The position numbers and the translations under genes are program-made. From Heterohyrax brucei (taxonomy: Eukaryota; Chordata; Mammalia; Hyracoidea; Procaviidae), in NCBI GenBank assembly GCA_028571685.1, contig CM053143.1, forward strand, positions 55,731,208 through 55,795,207: DNA of 64,000 nucleotides. The letters are read 5' to 3'. The notes under the pieces were generated by a model. It was not told the origin of the DNA. It was given only the letters and a program-made list of their open reading frames with translations, and did not search any database. The number at the start of each line of letters is the position of its first letter. Within the stretch, counting starts at the first letter, position 1. This document shows positions 11,099-21,539 of the stretch, in pieces.

Positions 11099-12338
11099 AA
11101 GATCCTACAGGGTTTCTATCAGTGGGTTAGAGAATGAGATGCTACCAGCAGTTAGAGACCCATTATAAAACAGAAAGCAACGTGAGAACAGATGTCAATA
11201 ATGTGATATCTTCAGAAGCTTTTGAGACACTGAGGAGTGTGAAATGAATTTATAATTTGATTTTAAAAACGTAAATAAATCATCTCTGCCATAGAATGAC
11301 TTTCTCTTCCAAGCGATCCTCAAATCTTTATGATTAAGTCCATTTTGTACACTGGACCTAAAAGCATCAAGTCTTAAAACCAGAAAACACATTTGTCTTA
11401 TTTATATGTTTAAAATAATTACAAGGTGAACAATGTAAAGAACAATATAAGCTTGAGGATGAGAAACACTGGTAGCAACAGGGTGAAGAAACTCTTTTTG
11501 AGGTTAGATGCAAAATTCTACCTTTAATTGCTAACAAATAGAAGTCTCCCTCAGAGAAGTGAATTTATAACAAAATTGAATGGTATTCTGACTATAGGGG
11601 TTTTTTTAAGCCATCAAGATTTAGAAAAACAATAAACCTCTGTTGTATCCTGGAATTAACTTTCACACACAATACCCTATTTTAATCCTGACTCTGAGGC
11701 TTCCAGCTGTCATTTTTGTGTACTATATTATGAACTTAAAAACTGTCTCCTCAATGCAGTTTTTGTTCTATAACTAGCAGAAGGATGCTTCCTGTTCTTC
11801 CTCTATAGATATTCCTCAATGAGGGAAACTATTAATAGTCTTTCTTCAAACAGCCTCAGAAAAAAAGCCTCCTATTCTGTTAGAGAAATGGAAATTTATG
11901 TGAATATGTAAAAAAGAATTTGAGTATCACTGTCTGTCCTTTAGAGCATTAACAGTTTGGCTTGATTGCCAGTCACTAAAGTACTTTCGCAGTGGAATCT
12001 ATGCTGGCCCTAACCTTGACTGGATTGAAATACAAAAGATCTACAGTTTTAACTATTGCAATAGAAACACATGCCTAGGACTTTCACAGAAAGAAAAGAA
12101 CTCCTTTACTGGTTTCATAAATATTGAAGAGATAGGCTTGAGGTTTAGACTATTTTTATAATGAATAAAATCATTGTTAATGATAATTAGCATTTTCAAG
12201 AAATCTATAGCAAGGAATAATGCATTAATATTTGCAAGATCTTTGAGAAAATATATACTGTAACTGAATTATTTCAAAAACCAAATTATTAATTATTTTA
12301 TTAAATCAAACATATGATACATAATATATAATATCACA
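11099..12338. other. No gene seen; contains copy B of a diverged direct repeat
   Basis: About 11205-11530 is the partner of 10370-10640. The rest is unassigned AT-rich sequence. A 65-codon minus-strand frame (11195-11392) lies inside the repeat and has no recognised family. Confidence 0.4.
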
Positions 12339-12387
12339 CATAAACCAAAAACCCATTGTTCACCAGTTGATTCCAACTCATATGTAG
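12339..12387 (-). mobile_element. AfroSINE 3' tail fragment, antisense
   Basis: Tail only: 'cataaaccaaaaacccatt' then 'agttgattccaactcatat'. It is the first member of a five-SINE cluster. Confidence 0.75.
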
Positions 12388-12401
12388 CTGTGTTTACACA
12401 G

Positions 12402-12563
12402 ATATGGAAACTCCGGCATTATAGTGGTTAAATGCTACAGCTACTAACCAAAAGGCAGGCAGTTCAAATCTGCCAGTGCTCCTTGGGAACTCTATGGGCA
12501 GTTCTACTCCATCTATAGGATGTCTATGTGTCAGCATAGAGTCTATGGCTGTGAGTGAGTTTT
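12402..12563 (+). mobile_element. AfroSINE, near full length
   Basis: Head 'ccggcattatagtggttaaa', B-box region 'ggcagttcaaatctgcca', body 'gggaactctatgggcagtt'. The tail is decayed and runs into a TA repeat. Confidence 0.9.
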
Positions 12564-12597
12564 TATATATGTGTATATATATATATATATGTATAAC
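12564..12597. repeat. TA/TG microsatellite
   Basis: Dinucleotide run joining two oppositely oriented SINEs. Confidence 0.9.
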
Positions 12598-12602
12598 TTG
12601 CA

Positions 12603-12769
12603 TAAACCAAACCAAACCCACTGTTGTCATGTTACTTCTGACTCACAATGACCATGTAGGACAAAGTAGAACTTCCCCATAGAGTTTTTCAAGGACTGTC
12701 TGATGAATTAGAACTGCTGACCGTTTGGTTAGCAGCTGAGCTCTTAATGAGTGTGCCACTAGGAGGCCG
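12603..12769 (-). mobile_element. AfroSINE, full length, antisense
   Basis: Tail 'aaaccaaaccaaacccactg' through 'ggacaaagtagaacttccc' to head 'gagtgtgccactaggaggcc'. Confidence 0.9.
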
Positions 12770-12787
12770 TATACATGTATATAAATA

Positions 12788-12952
12788 GAACCCTGGAAAC
12801 CCTGGTGGCATATTACTTAAATGCTACAGCTACTAACCAGAAAGTCGGCAGTTCAAACCCACCAGGCATTCCTTGGAAACTCTATGGGGCAGTTCTACTC
12901 TGTTCTATAAGGTTGCTATGAGTTGGAACCAACTTGATGACGATGTTTTTTC
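12788..12952 (+). mobile_element. AfroSINE, full length
   Basis: Clear head 'gaaaccctggtggcatatta', 'ggcagttcaaacccaccagg', 'ggaaactctatggggcagtt', and tail 'gagttggaaccaacttgat'. Confidence 0.93.
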
Positions 12953-12967
12953 TTTTCTTTTTTTAGT

Positions 12968-13178
12968 ATACTGCTCTGGTGACACAGCAGTTAAGCTTTT
13001 CACTGCTAACCAAAGCCAGTGGTTCATCCAGTGGTTCATATCCATCCATTGGCAACTCAGGAGAAAGACCCAGCCATCGGTTCCCCCAAAAACGATAGCC
13101 AAAAAAGAACCTATGGGGCTATTCTACTCTGTCACATGCGGTTGCCGTGAGTTAAAATCAACTCAGAAGCATCTAAGA
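12968..13178 (+). mobile_element. Long AfroSINE variant
   Basis: Same head type ('ctggtgacacagcagttaag') and tail ('gccgtgagttaaaatcaact') as AfroSINE, but with an extra middle segment including 'ctcaggagaaagacccagcc' between B box and body. Comparable long copies lie at 14714, 33335 and 60983. Confidence 0.8.
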
Positions 13179-13319
13179 ATGTGTGTGTATGTATATGTAT
13201 ATGTGCAAAATTGAAGACGGTGAAGATAATTGTAATTTCATAAGAAATCTACCAGAAATATCATTTTAATCATATTTCAATTATAACTTAATCATACTTA
13301 ATTGTACCTCATTGTTGAA

Positions 13320-14555
13320 TATCACTTGGGTCACCTTTGAAGTATTCCCCCTTGGGAAGCTCTGCACAGCTGCTAGCGCCTAGTCCATCCTTCAAAGCAA
13401 TTTCGAAACTCGTTTTTGGAATGGCCATCAAAGCTGTCACTGTATTACCCTCGATGTCCTGAGTGTCATCAAAATATCTTCCTTTCAGTATTTCCTTTAT
13501 CTCTAGGCAAAGAAAAAAATCATTGGGGTCAGATCAGGTGAGTATAGAGGATGTTTCAATACAGTTATTTGTTTACCGGCTAAAATTCCTTCACAGACAA
13601 TGCCGTGAGAGCCGGCGCACTGACATGATGCAAAAGCCGTGAGTCGTCGGTAACAAGTTTAGTTTGTTTTTGTCTAAGTTTTTCACCCAGCCTTTTCAGC
13701 CTTTCCCGATAATAAACTTGCTAAACTGTTTGTCCAGCTGGTAAAGTTCATAATGAACAGTCCTTCTGCTATCAAAAAATACTAGCAACAGTGTTTTGAC
13801 TTTTGCTTTGGCTGACAGAATCTTTTGGTCCCAGAGACTTGGTTGACTTCCATTCTGCACTTTGACGCTTTGTTTCAAGGTCGTATTGGTACAGCCATGT
13901 TTCTATAAACAGTGGTAACACAGCCCAAAACATCATCTTGCCTCTCCAAAAGGTCTTGGCAAACTGCGACTCTCCTTTGCTTTTATTCATTGGAGAGCAC
14001 CTTCAGAACCATTTTGCAACATCTTTCTCATGCCAAGACTTTAAGATTTTCCTGTTTTTCTATCAGTGTTTGCATAGTCTGCCACACTTTTCACAGTGAG
14101 CTGATGATTCGACTCACAATTCAAAGAATTTTTGTAACGTTTTTGTTAGTTCTGCCCATTACTGGCCACCTTGACCTCTCTTCATCAGTGGCACTTTCAC
14201 TCCCCTCAGTAAAACATTTAATTCATTTGTACAGTGCCATTTTCTTCCTGGCATTATCCCCATAAGCTTGGACTAACATGTTCCTGATTTCACTTCCGCT
14301 CTTGCAAAGTTAAACAAGAAATTTAATGTTTCTTCATCACTATAATTCGAGCTCTGACATTCTCATGATGGCACACAAAAACATGCAACAACAATAATGA
14401 ATACCACTCATCAAGACACCGCCACATGTCCACAAAAACACAGCCTGTGAGACACTGATATACTCAGGTTATGAAACCTTACAGAGTAGTATATATAGTG
14501 CTGCCAATGAAAGTACATGATGGCAAGTTCATGAACTTAATTGTGAAACCTCATA
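13320..14555 (-). pseudogene. Dead mariner (Tc1/mariner) transposon
   Basis: Cut-and-paste DNA transposon with transposase on the minus strand, spread over several frames. N-terminal part 'CFTEGSESATDEERS' (about 14150-14200). Middle block 'YQYDLETKRQSAEWKS' (about 13850-13905), followed by 'VFFDSRRTVHYEL'. The segment around 13590-13620 reads HVSAP where the family has HDNAP, so the second catalytic Asp appears lost. 'YSPDLTP' (about 13527-13546) keeps the third catalytic Asp. The C-terminus ends 'GEYFKGD'. A terminal-repeat-like end lies on the right (about 14513-14555, 'gttcatgaacttaattgtga'), but no matching left end is visible. Many stops and shifts make it inactive. Confidence 0.88.
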
Positions 14556-14713
14556 TATTGCAAATTGGTTTTATTCTTACTTTAGTCTTATACCCAGCAC
14601 TGTTCTTAGACTCTATTGACCAAGAATGGATGCATGAATAAATAATCCCCCTTGGTTAGTATATTTTGTCTCTTTCACTTCAACTTCACATTTGTAGAAA
14701 ATGTGTATGCTGT

Positions 14714-14912
14714 AAGTGCCTTCCCTGGTGGTGCAATGGTTAAATATCTGGCTGCTAGTAGAAGCTTGGTAGTTCAAACCCACCCAGTAGCTTCGTGGGA
14801 GAAAAACTTGGTTATCTGTTCCCATAAATATTACAGCCTAGAATATCCTATGGACAGTTCTGCTCTGTCACATGGGGTCATTGTGAGTCAAAACTGACTC
14901 AATGGTACCTAG
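14714..14912 (+). mobile_element. Long AfroSINE variant
   Basis: Head 'ccctggtggtgcaatggtta', B-box region 'ggtagttcaaacccaccc', extra middle part including 'gggagaaaaacttgg' and 'aaatattacagcct', tail 'gagtcaaaactgactcaat'. Confidence 0.9.
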
Positions 14913-14919
14913 TAACAAG

Positions 14920-15432
14920 AAGCCCTGGTGATACAGTAGTTGAGAGTTCACCTGCTGACTAAAAAGTCAATAGTTCAAATTTATCAGCTGCTCCTTGGAA
15001 ACCCTATGGGGCAGTTCTACTCTGTTTTGTAGGGTCACTGTCATGTATTGAATTGTGTTCCCCCCAAATCTGTGTAGCACTTTGGCTGGGCCATGATTTT
15101 TTGTGTTGTATGATATTCCTTCAGGCTGGAATTCCTGTCTGCACGATGTTACTGAGGGTGGATGGGCAGCAGTCACGTTGATGGTGCAGGACTTAACCTG
15201 TGAAATTCTTTTGTGCCTTAGGCAATCTCTTAAGATATAAAAGAAAGAATCTGGCAGAGAGATTTGGAAACCTTGTAGCACCAAGAATCAGTGCTGGGAG
15301 CTGAGCACATCTTTTGGAAAGGACCTTGGTGCCTGTACCTCAGAAGTTTCCAGTCCAGAGGGAGATTGATGACAAGTACCTTAATTGATTCAATTTGCAG
15401 TGGGTTTTGTTTTGTTCTGTTTTTTAGTAACA
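14920..15432 (+). mobile_element. AfroSINE split by an LTR
   Basis: The 5' part (14920-15042) runs from 'gccctggtgatacagtagtt' to 'tagggtcac'. The 3' part reappears at about 15381-15432 as 'attgattcaatttgcagtgg' followed by a G/T-rich end. The interruption is an LTR beginning at 'tgtcatg' (15043). Confidence 0.78.
15043..15380 (+). mobile_element. LTR fossil inside a SINE (MaLR-like, tentative)
   Basis: Starts 'tgtcatgtattgaattgtgt' and contains 'ttggctgggccatgat', the same start as the LTRs at 20478 and (reversed) 61857-62355. It also carries 'gattgatgacaag' near its end. It is shorter than the near-complete copy at 61857-62355. Because it lies in an AfroSINE, it must be younger than that SINE copy. 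Confidence 0.6.
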
Positions 15433-16739
15433 GCAGATGCCTTACCAGTTTCAATGTTCAAATATTTGAACTCTTTGTAGTTTTCACTGTTCTCCTATTT
15501 CATTGAAACTGTTTTGAAAATTCACTACCAATATTCTGGTTACCAAATTTAAAAGGGTTTTTAAATATATATGTATAATTATTCATGAATATAAAAGTAT
15601 ATAAATGGTTTGCAAAGTTTACCATTCTCTTCTGGAAAAAAATCTTATTTCTTCAGCTATGATGTTTCCTTTCTCACAGTGTCTTGTAAAACCTTGAGCA
15701 TTTCTACTTGTTCCTCCTAAGTTTCTTGCCTTCTAACTGTAAGACTTTTCTACTTGTCTGCTTTTGTCTTTCTCACTTTTCTGCATTCCTCCTTCCCTCT
15801 TGAAGAGAGTAACTGCCTTACCTGTCTATCCTGACAACTTCTAATCTATTTCTGCTGCAGAAATACATTATTCCAACCTCCCTTTGGAATTTATCCACTT
15901 CCCACTACTTGTGGAAAATCTCACTTGGATGATTTCCCAGAATCTCAAATCTGATTGATGCAGAACTGACTTTATCATCTTCACCCTTAAACTTGTTACT
16001 TTGTGACTTACATATTTTTGTTAATGGTAGCACAATCACCATAATTACACTCAAATTTAAAAGTGATAGTGTTAGACTGCAAAGCCATATGCCCATTTGG
16101 TGACATATCCTTGTAATTCAAACTGGCTTCAATGCTTGCCCCCTGCTCTTCCTTTTTACTTGCAGTGTTTTCATGAAGGCTCATGGAATATAATTTAACA
16201 TGCAATAGTACAATAGCTTCGTGTCTGCTACCGGCCTGTCTCTTATTGCTACAAGAACATCTCTGATACACAACTGTAATTTGCCTCCACCCACTCACTT
16301 AAGAATGTTTGATGGTTCACATTACTGACTGAATCATGTGCAAACTCCATTTCATTTCCTCCCTGACGTGAGCTTGAACTTTTTTTTATTTTGTTTTTTT
16401 TTTAAGTCTCATTTACAACTGCTTTCTTCCAGATACACCACCTGACAACTTAGACTACTGGTTTTCTCCAGGTATATTCTCTACTTTTCTATCTCTGTGC
16501 TTTCTCTCATACAGAATTAAAGTCCTATGAGAAGAAACAACATTGAAAGAAATTACCTATTTATATTTTGACATGAAATCTAAATATATATGTATTTTAT
16601 ATGTATAAAACAACTGAAACTGTTGCGACTGCTACTGTGCCTAACAATTTGATTTGTTTTTAGATTAATCAAATACAAGGCATTTGTATGCCTTGTATGT
16701 AATGCATTTCTATGCATTAGAATATATGTCATATAATGA
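15433..16739. other. No gene seen
   Basis: Unassigned AT-rich sequence with scattered short frames (for example minus 16008-16298, 96 codons) that resemble no known protein. A T-rich run lies at 16380-16405. Confidence 0.45.
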
Positions 16740-17290
16740 ATTACTATAAATTTACCAGCTTATCACACTGCAAACGTACTATCTCAGAATCAGGGTACAT
16801 ATGGCAGGACTGGGTTCTTTGCTCAGTGTTTCACCAAGCTGAAATCAAGTTGTTAGTCACATTGCAGTTCTCATCTGAAGCTTGGGTCCTTATCCAAGTT
16901 CATGGGTGGCTGGCCGAATCAATATCCTCACAGCTGCAGTTATGAGGTTCACATTCTCATTTTAAGTTGTGTCTCTTTGAGGTCACTTGTAGTTTCTTTC
17001 CAAGCAGCCCCCATACACTATTAATAGTATAGATGTTTACTTTCTCCAGGCCTACTGGAGCCTATGTTTCTGGCTTCTTCTTTTGCAGCCAACCAGAGAA
17101 AACTCTCTGATTTTAATGACCTTGTATAATTATATCAGGCCATATGGATAATCTCCCAATAGCAAAGTCAACTAATTTGGTAACTTAATTGTGCCTGCAA
17201 AATCACTTCACAGCAGTACCCAAAGTTAATGCTTAGTTGAATAACTGAGAAAGGTGTTATATCCCAAGGACCAAGAATCTATGAAGGATC
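16740..17290 (-). mobile_element. Old LTR fossil, MLT1-like, antisense
   Basis: Minus-strand similarity to MLT1-type MaLR LTRs: 'ccatatggataatctcc' and 'aaagtcaactaatttggtaa' match the usual 'agataatctccc' and 'aaagtcaactgatt' blocks in reverse orientation. Heavily diverged, so probably older than the afrotherian repeats. Edges are uncertain. Confidence 0.5.
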
Positions 17291-17435
17291 CATTTAGATT
17301 TCTGCCTGTCACCCAGTCCCACTTACTGTTACTATGTTTTTGATGTATTTTTTACTATTATAAGCCAATACTGATAGTGATAGTTAGGAGTTGCCCAGGA
17401 GATTCATAGAAACAGATACGTAATGGAATAAACCA
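17291..17435. other. No gene seen
   Basis: Short unassigned spacer before an antisense RTE. Confidence 0.5.
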
Positions 17436-19345
17436 TTTCCTGGTGCTGTGCCATCCTCACAATTGTCGCCGTGTTTGAACTCATTGTTGCAGTCACTGTG
17501 TCAGTCTATTTCATTGAGGGTCTCTGTCTCCTGACTATCTAATTTACCAAGCATGATCAATATCCTTCTTAGCAATTGTCCACATTGATGACATGTCCAC
17601 ATAAAGCAAAATGAAGCCTCTTCATCCTTGCTTCTAAGGAGCAATCTGGTTGTACTGCTTTCAAGACAAGTTATTCACTTTTCGTGGTGTATTCAATATT
17701 CTTCTCCAACAGGACAATTTGAATGCAACAAGTATTCTTTGATCTTCCTTTTTCATAGTCTACCTTTCAAATACACGACGTGACTGAAAATACCATGACC
17801 TGGTCAAGCATCAGACTGACTGTAGTCATCAAAGTTGACATCTTTACTTTTTAAAGCTTTAAAGGCATTGTTTTGCAATATATTTGCCCAAGGCAACGCG
17901 TCATTTGATTTCTTTACTATTGTTTCAGTGAACATTGATTGTTGATGTGAGAAAGATGGAATTGTTGACAACTTTGATTTCTTTGCCATTTATCATGATG
18001 CTGTTTTTAGCTCCAATGCTAGGATTTTGTGTGTGTGTGTTCACACACAATCCATACTGAAGGCTATGGTTTTTTACGTTCATGAGTATTACAAGTTCTC
18101 TTCACTTTCAGTAAGGTTGCGTTATCTGCCTATCTGAGGTAGTCCATTAGTGTTCCTCCAATCCTAATGTCTTGTTCTTCACGTATCACAGATTGTCAGA
18201 TCATTTGCTCAGCCTTAAATAAGGAGAAAGGATACTACCTTGCTGTATACCTTTTCCAATTTTAAATCACATGTCATCTCCTTGTCCTGTTTGAACAACT
18301 ACCTCTTGATTCATGTACAGGTAGTTCATAAGCATTATTAAATGTTCTGAAATTACCATTTTTTATAATGTTGTCCATAATTTGTTATGATCCATACAGT
18401 TGAATGTCTTTGCCTAGTAAAAATAAAATAAAATAAAAAGAGTAAACCTCTTCGATTTGCTACTTTTGGCCAAGATTCATCTGACATCAACAATGCTGTT
18501 CTTTATTACACATCATCTTCTGAATTTAGTTTGAAATTCTAGCATTTCCCTACCAATGTGCAGCTGTAGACATGCTTTAATTGTCTTCAGTCAAATGTTG
18601 CTACCATTTGATATTAACGATACCGTTCACTAATTTTCACATTACGTTTGATTGCCTTTCTTTGGAATAAGCATCAGTGTGGATTTCTTCCAGTTGATTG
18701 TCCTGGTAACCGTCTTACAAATTTCTTGACATAGACAAGTGCTTTGTTCCAACATTGTGCTGTTTGTTGAAATAGCGGTTTCAACAAGTTGGTATTTCAT
18801 CAACTTTTGGAGCCTTGGTTTTTACAAGTGCTTTCAGTGCAGCTTGGACTTCTTTGTTCAGTACCGTTGGTTCTTGATCATATTCGACCTCCTGAAGTGT
18901 TTGAATGTTTATCAACTCTTTGTGGCACAGTGCACAGCGCTTCTTTGTATTCCTTCCATGTGTTTTTGATACTTAAGAATCATGCCATTTTTATTCCATA
19001 GAATCATTCAGTATTACAAGGCTTGAATTGTTTTCTTCAGTTTATTCAATTTAGGAATTAACTATATGTGTCCTTCCCTCTTAGGTTTTTAACACTAAGT
19101 CTTTGCACATTTCGTTATATTTCACCTTATCTTCTCAAACTGCCCTTCGAAATCTTCTGTTCACCTCTTTTTCTTCATTATTTCTTCTGTTTGCTTTTAC
19201 CACTCTGCTCAAGAGCAAGTTTCAGAGTACTTTCTGGCAGATATTTTGGTCCTTTCTTTTTAATTATCTTTTATTTTTTTCATGTGTGATGCCTTGGTAG
19301 CATCCCATAACTCTCCCGATCTTTGGTCCTCAGTGTTCAATGTGT
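17436..19345 (-). mobile_element. RTE-type LINE, antisense, 5'-truncated
   Basis: Read on the minus strand, this covers RTE from the region between endonuclease and reverse transcriptase to near the 3' end. Markers are the 'cttgctcttgagcag' block (about 19205), an RT-like 'KALVKTKAP' stretch (18800-18840), and the 3' coding end 'gtcatcaatgtgga' (17580). The central RT core between about 18470 and 18540 is shortened compared with the copy at 29552. It lacks the usual 'caacaacaac' tail. A (TG)n/(CA)n hairpin has grown at 18027-18050. Many stops; not active. Confidence 0.85.
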
Positions 19346-19359
19346 AAAATCTATTAATT

Positions 19360-20470
19360 TTGTATAATTTATTTTGTAGTTGTTGGTGCTGAATATATAT
19401 AACAGAATATATACCAAGTCAACAATGTTTATGTGCAGAATTCAGAGACATTGATTACATTCTTAGAGTTGTGCAACCATTCTCACTCTCCTTTTCTCTG
19501 TTTTCTTGCCCATTAACATAAACTCACTGCCCCCTAAGGTTCTTATCTAATCATTGGAGTTGCTGTCACCAGTTCGATCTCATATAGGTATTTCTTTTAA
19601 TCTATTTTAGATGAAGGTTTACAGAACCAACTAGTTTTTTATTAAAACAGTTAGTACACATGTTGTTTTATGACACTGGTTAACAAACCCAGAGCAGGTC
19701 CACGCTCTCCCTCCTTAACCTTGGGTCCCTTATTAGCAGCTTACCTGTTCCCTCCTGTCTTCTACTCCTTGCCCTTGGTCTGGCATGTCCCTCTGATCTG
19801 GTTTTATGGATCTGTCCAATCCTTGGCTGAAGAATGAACCTCAGGAGTGCTTTATTACTGAGGTAAATTTTCTCCAAACTTTGTCTGGAACCCTCTAATT
19901 TGATCCCTGTCACAGCAATCAGTAATAGTACTGGGCACCTCTAGATGTACTGGATTCTGTCTAGTGAAAGCCGTTGCAGATGTGATCCATTAATCTTTTG
20001 GATTATTCTTTCCCCTAAATCTTTAGTTGTCTTCATTCTTTGTTCCTGAAAGTGAGACCTGTGGAATGTCCTGTATGGCCTCTCACAGGCTTTTAAATCA
20101 CAAATGCTACTCACCAAAGTAGAATATAGAAGATTTTTTTTATAAATTACATTATGCCACCTGAGTTAGATGTTACCCTAGACCGCTAGACCATAGCACT
20201 GTGATTTGGTACCTCAGGGAGCCTGAATGTGGCTACAGAGCTTCTGTGACCTAACCATGTTCAGGTTGTGCTGACTTTTCCATTATTGCATACTGTCTTA
20301 CTCTTTGCCAAAATTACTGCTTATTTACTGTATAGCATTTTTCCATCCTCACATCTCCCCTCCATTGTTATCATCAAAGATCATTTCTTTTTGTGGGTAA
20401 ACTTTTTCATGAGTTTTACAGTAGTGGTTGCATATAGTATTGTCTTTTTGTGATTATTTTTTTTAAAGTC
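19360..20470 (-). mobile_element. L1 3'UTR to ORF2 boundary, antisense
   Basis: Antisense L1 3'UTR markers appear in order: 'cagagacattgattacattc', 'cataaactcactgcccccta', 'gaacctcaggagtg', 'aggcttttaaatcac', 'gctactcaccaaagtagaat'. At 20360-20460 there is the ORF2/3'UTR junction type ('catcaaagatcatttctttt', 'catgagttttacagtagtgg'). No frame is preserved. The 77-codon minus frame at 19680-19913 lies in the untranslated region. Confidence 0.75.
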
Positions 20471-20477
20471 TACATCA

Positions 20478-21520
20478 TGGATTTAATTGTTCTCCCCCAA
20501 ACAATGTGTGTAACAATTTAGCTGGGCCATGAGTCCCAGTATTTTGTGGTTGTTGAGTTCCGCAGGTCTGTGTTGCCAGTGGCTGATCGGTGCCAATGAA
20601 GAGTGCCACACAAGAAACACTGGTGGTGAGGAGGGAAGCTGGTATCTCTGATGCCCCAGCAACAACTCTTAGGTATCAGGCAGCTCCTTTTTATTTAGTG
20701 AACAAAACAGGTATAGGTGCAGTAAAGTAGGCATTAATTTCAATAGGATATGGGCAATTCCTCACAAAGCAAATAGATATCTTCCTGTCTAACATAACAA
20801 AGGCCACTTCCTCAAGTGAATTCCACTTCTCCAGGAGGTAAAACACTCAGGCCTGGGCACGGGTACCAAGGTATGGTTCATCAGGCCAGAACCATCCTTT
20901 GCAAGGGTCCAATGTCGTAATTCCAGCCATTTGTGGCTGTTCTGCATTCTTTCATTTCAGATTCACAAGCCCAGTACCCAGGCCGCAATATTTGCCCTAA
21001 CTGTGGCCAAGTTGCCCACAGCCCCGGCTGTGTTCATGTTGCCCACAGTGGTTGTCTTTCATTTTGTGATTTTTCTATGCTGTAAATCCTAATCTTGGCC
21101 TGTGATTAGTAGATAGGATTATGTTAAAGAAGATTGGAGTGGGACTGTAATACCTTTCCTAAGGTCATCTCCTTGCTCCAGTGCAAAGGGAGTTTCCCTG
21201 GAGTATGGCTTGTACCTCCTTTTACCCTTCTATTCTACAAGAGATAAAAAGGAAACGAAAGCAAGCAGAGAGTAATGGATCTCATCTCATCAAGAAAGCA
21301 GCACTGAGAGTAGAGTGCAGACCTGCACTGAGATGCTCTTAGACCAAAGAAAGACCGATGCAACAACAAGATCTTTCTTCAAAGCCAATAGAGAGAGAGC
21401 ATGCATTCTGCTGGAGCCAGCACTCTGAATTTGGACTAGTAGCCTACTGAACTGTGTGAGAATAAGCTTTTTTCTTTGTTATAGCATCTACTCGTGGTAT
21501 TTATGTTAAAGGAATATCAG
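20478..21520 (+). mobile_element. LTR fossil (MaLR-like, tentative) split by another LTR
   Basis: Left part 'catggatttaattgttctcc' with 'agctgggccatgagtcccag'. The right part resumes at about 21056 and includes 'gggagtttccctgg', 'gataaaaaggaaacgaaagc' and an end like 'tggtatttatgttaaagg'. The interrupting block is 20554-21047. Without it, the length (about 550 bp) is close to the copy at 61857-62355. A solo LTR fossil. Confidence 0.65.
20554..21047 (-). mobile_element. Solo retroviral-type LTR nested in an older LTR
   Basis: Runs from TG (20554) to CA (21047) and is flanked on both sides by 'gtggttgt' (20546-20553 and 21048-21055). Read on the minus strand it carries a polyadenylation signal in 'cactaaataaaaagg' about three quarters through, as in LTRs with U3-R-U5 order. 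No internal retroviral sequence. GC-richer than its host repeat and probably younger. The family is not named here; a class II or class I ERV is possible. Confidence 0.6.
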
Positions 21521-21539
21521 ATGACTAGTCTATTTTATC

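Noticed and set aside
18027-18050. TG/CA hairpin as a regulatory site or cruciform
   Set aside because: A dinucleotide expansion inside a dead RTE copy; no supporting context.
19068-19300. Leu/Phe-rich frames resembling membrane proteins
   Set aside because: Antisense RTE sequence; hydrophobic look comes from T-rich antisense of an A-rich LINE.
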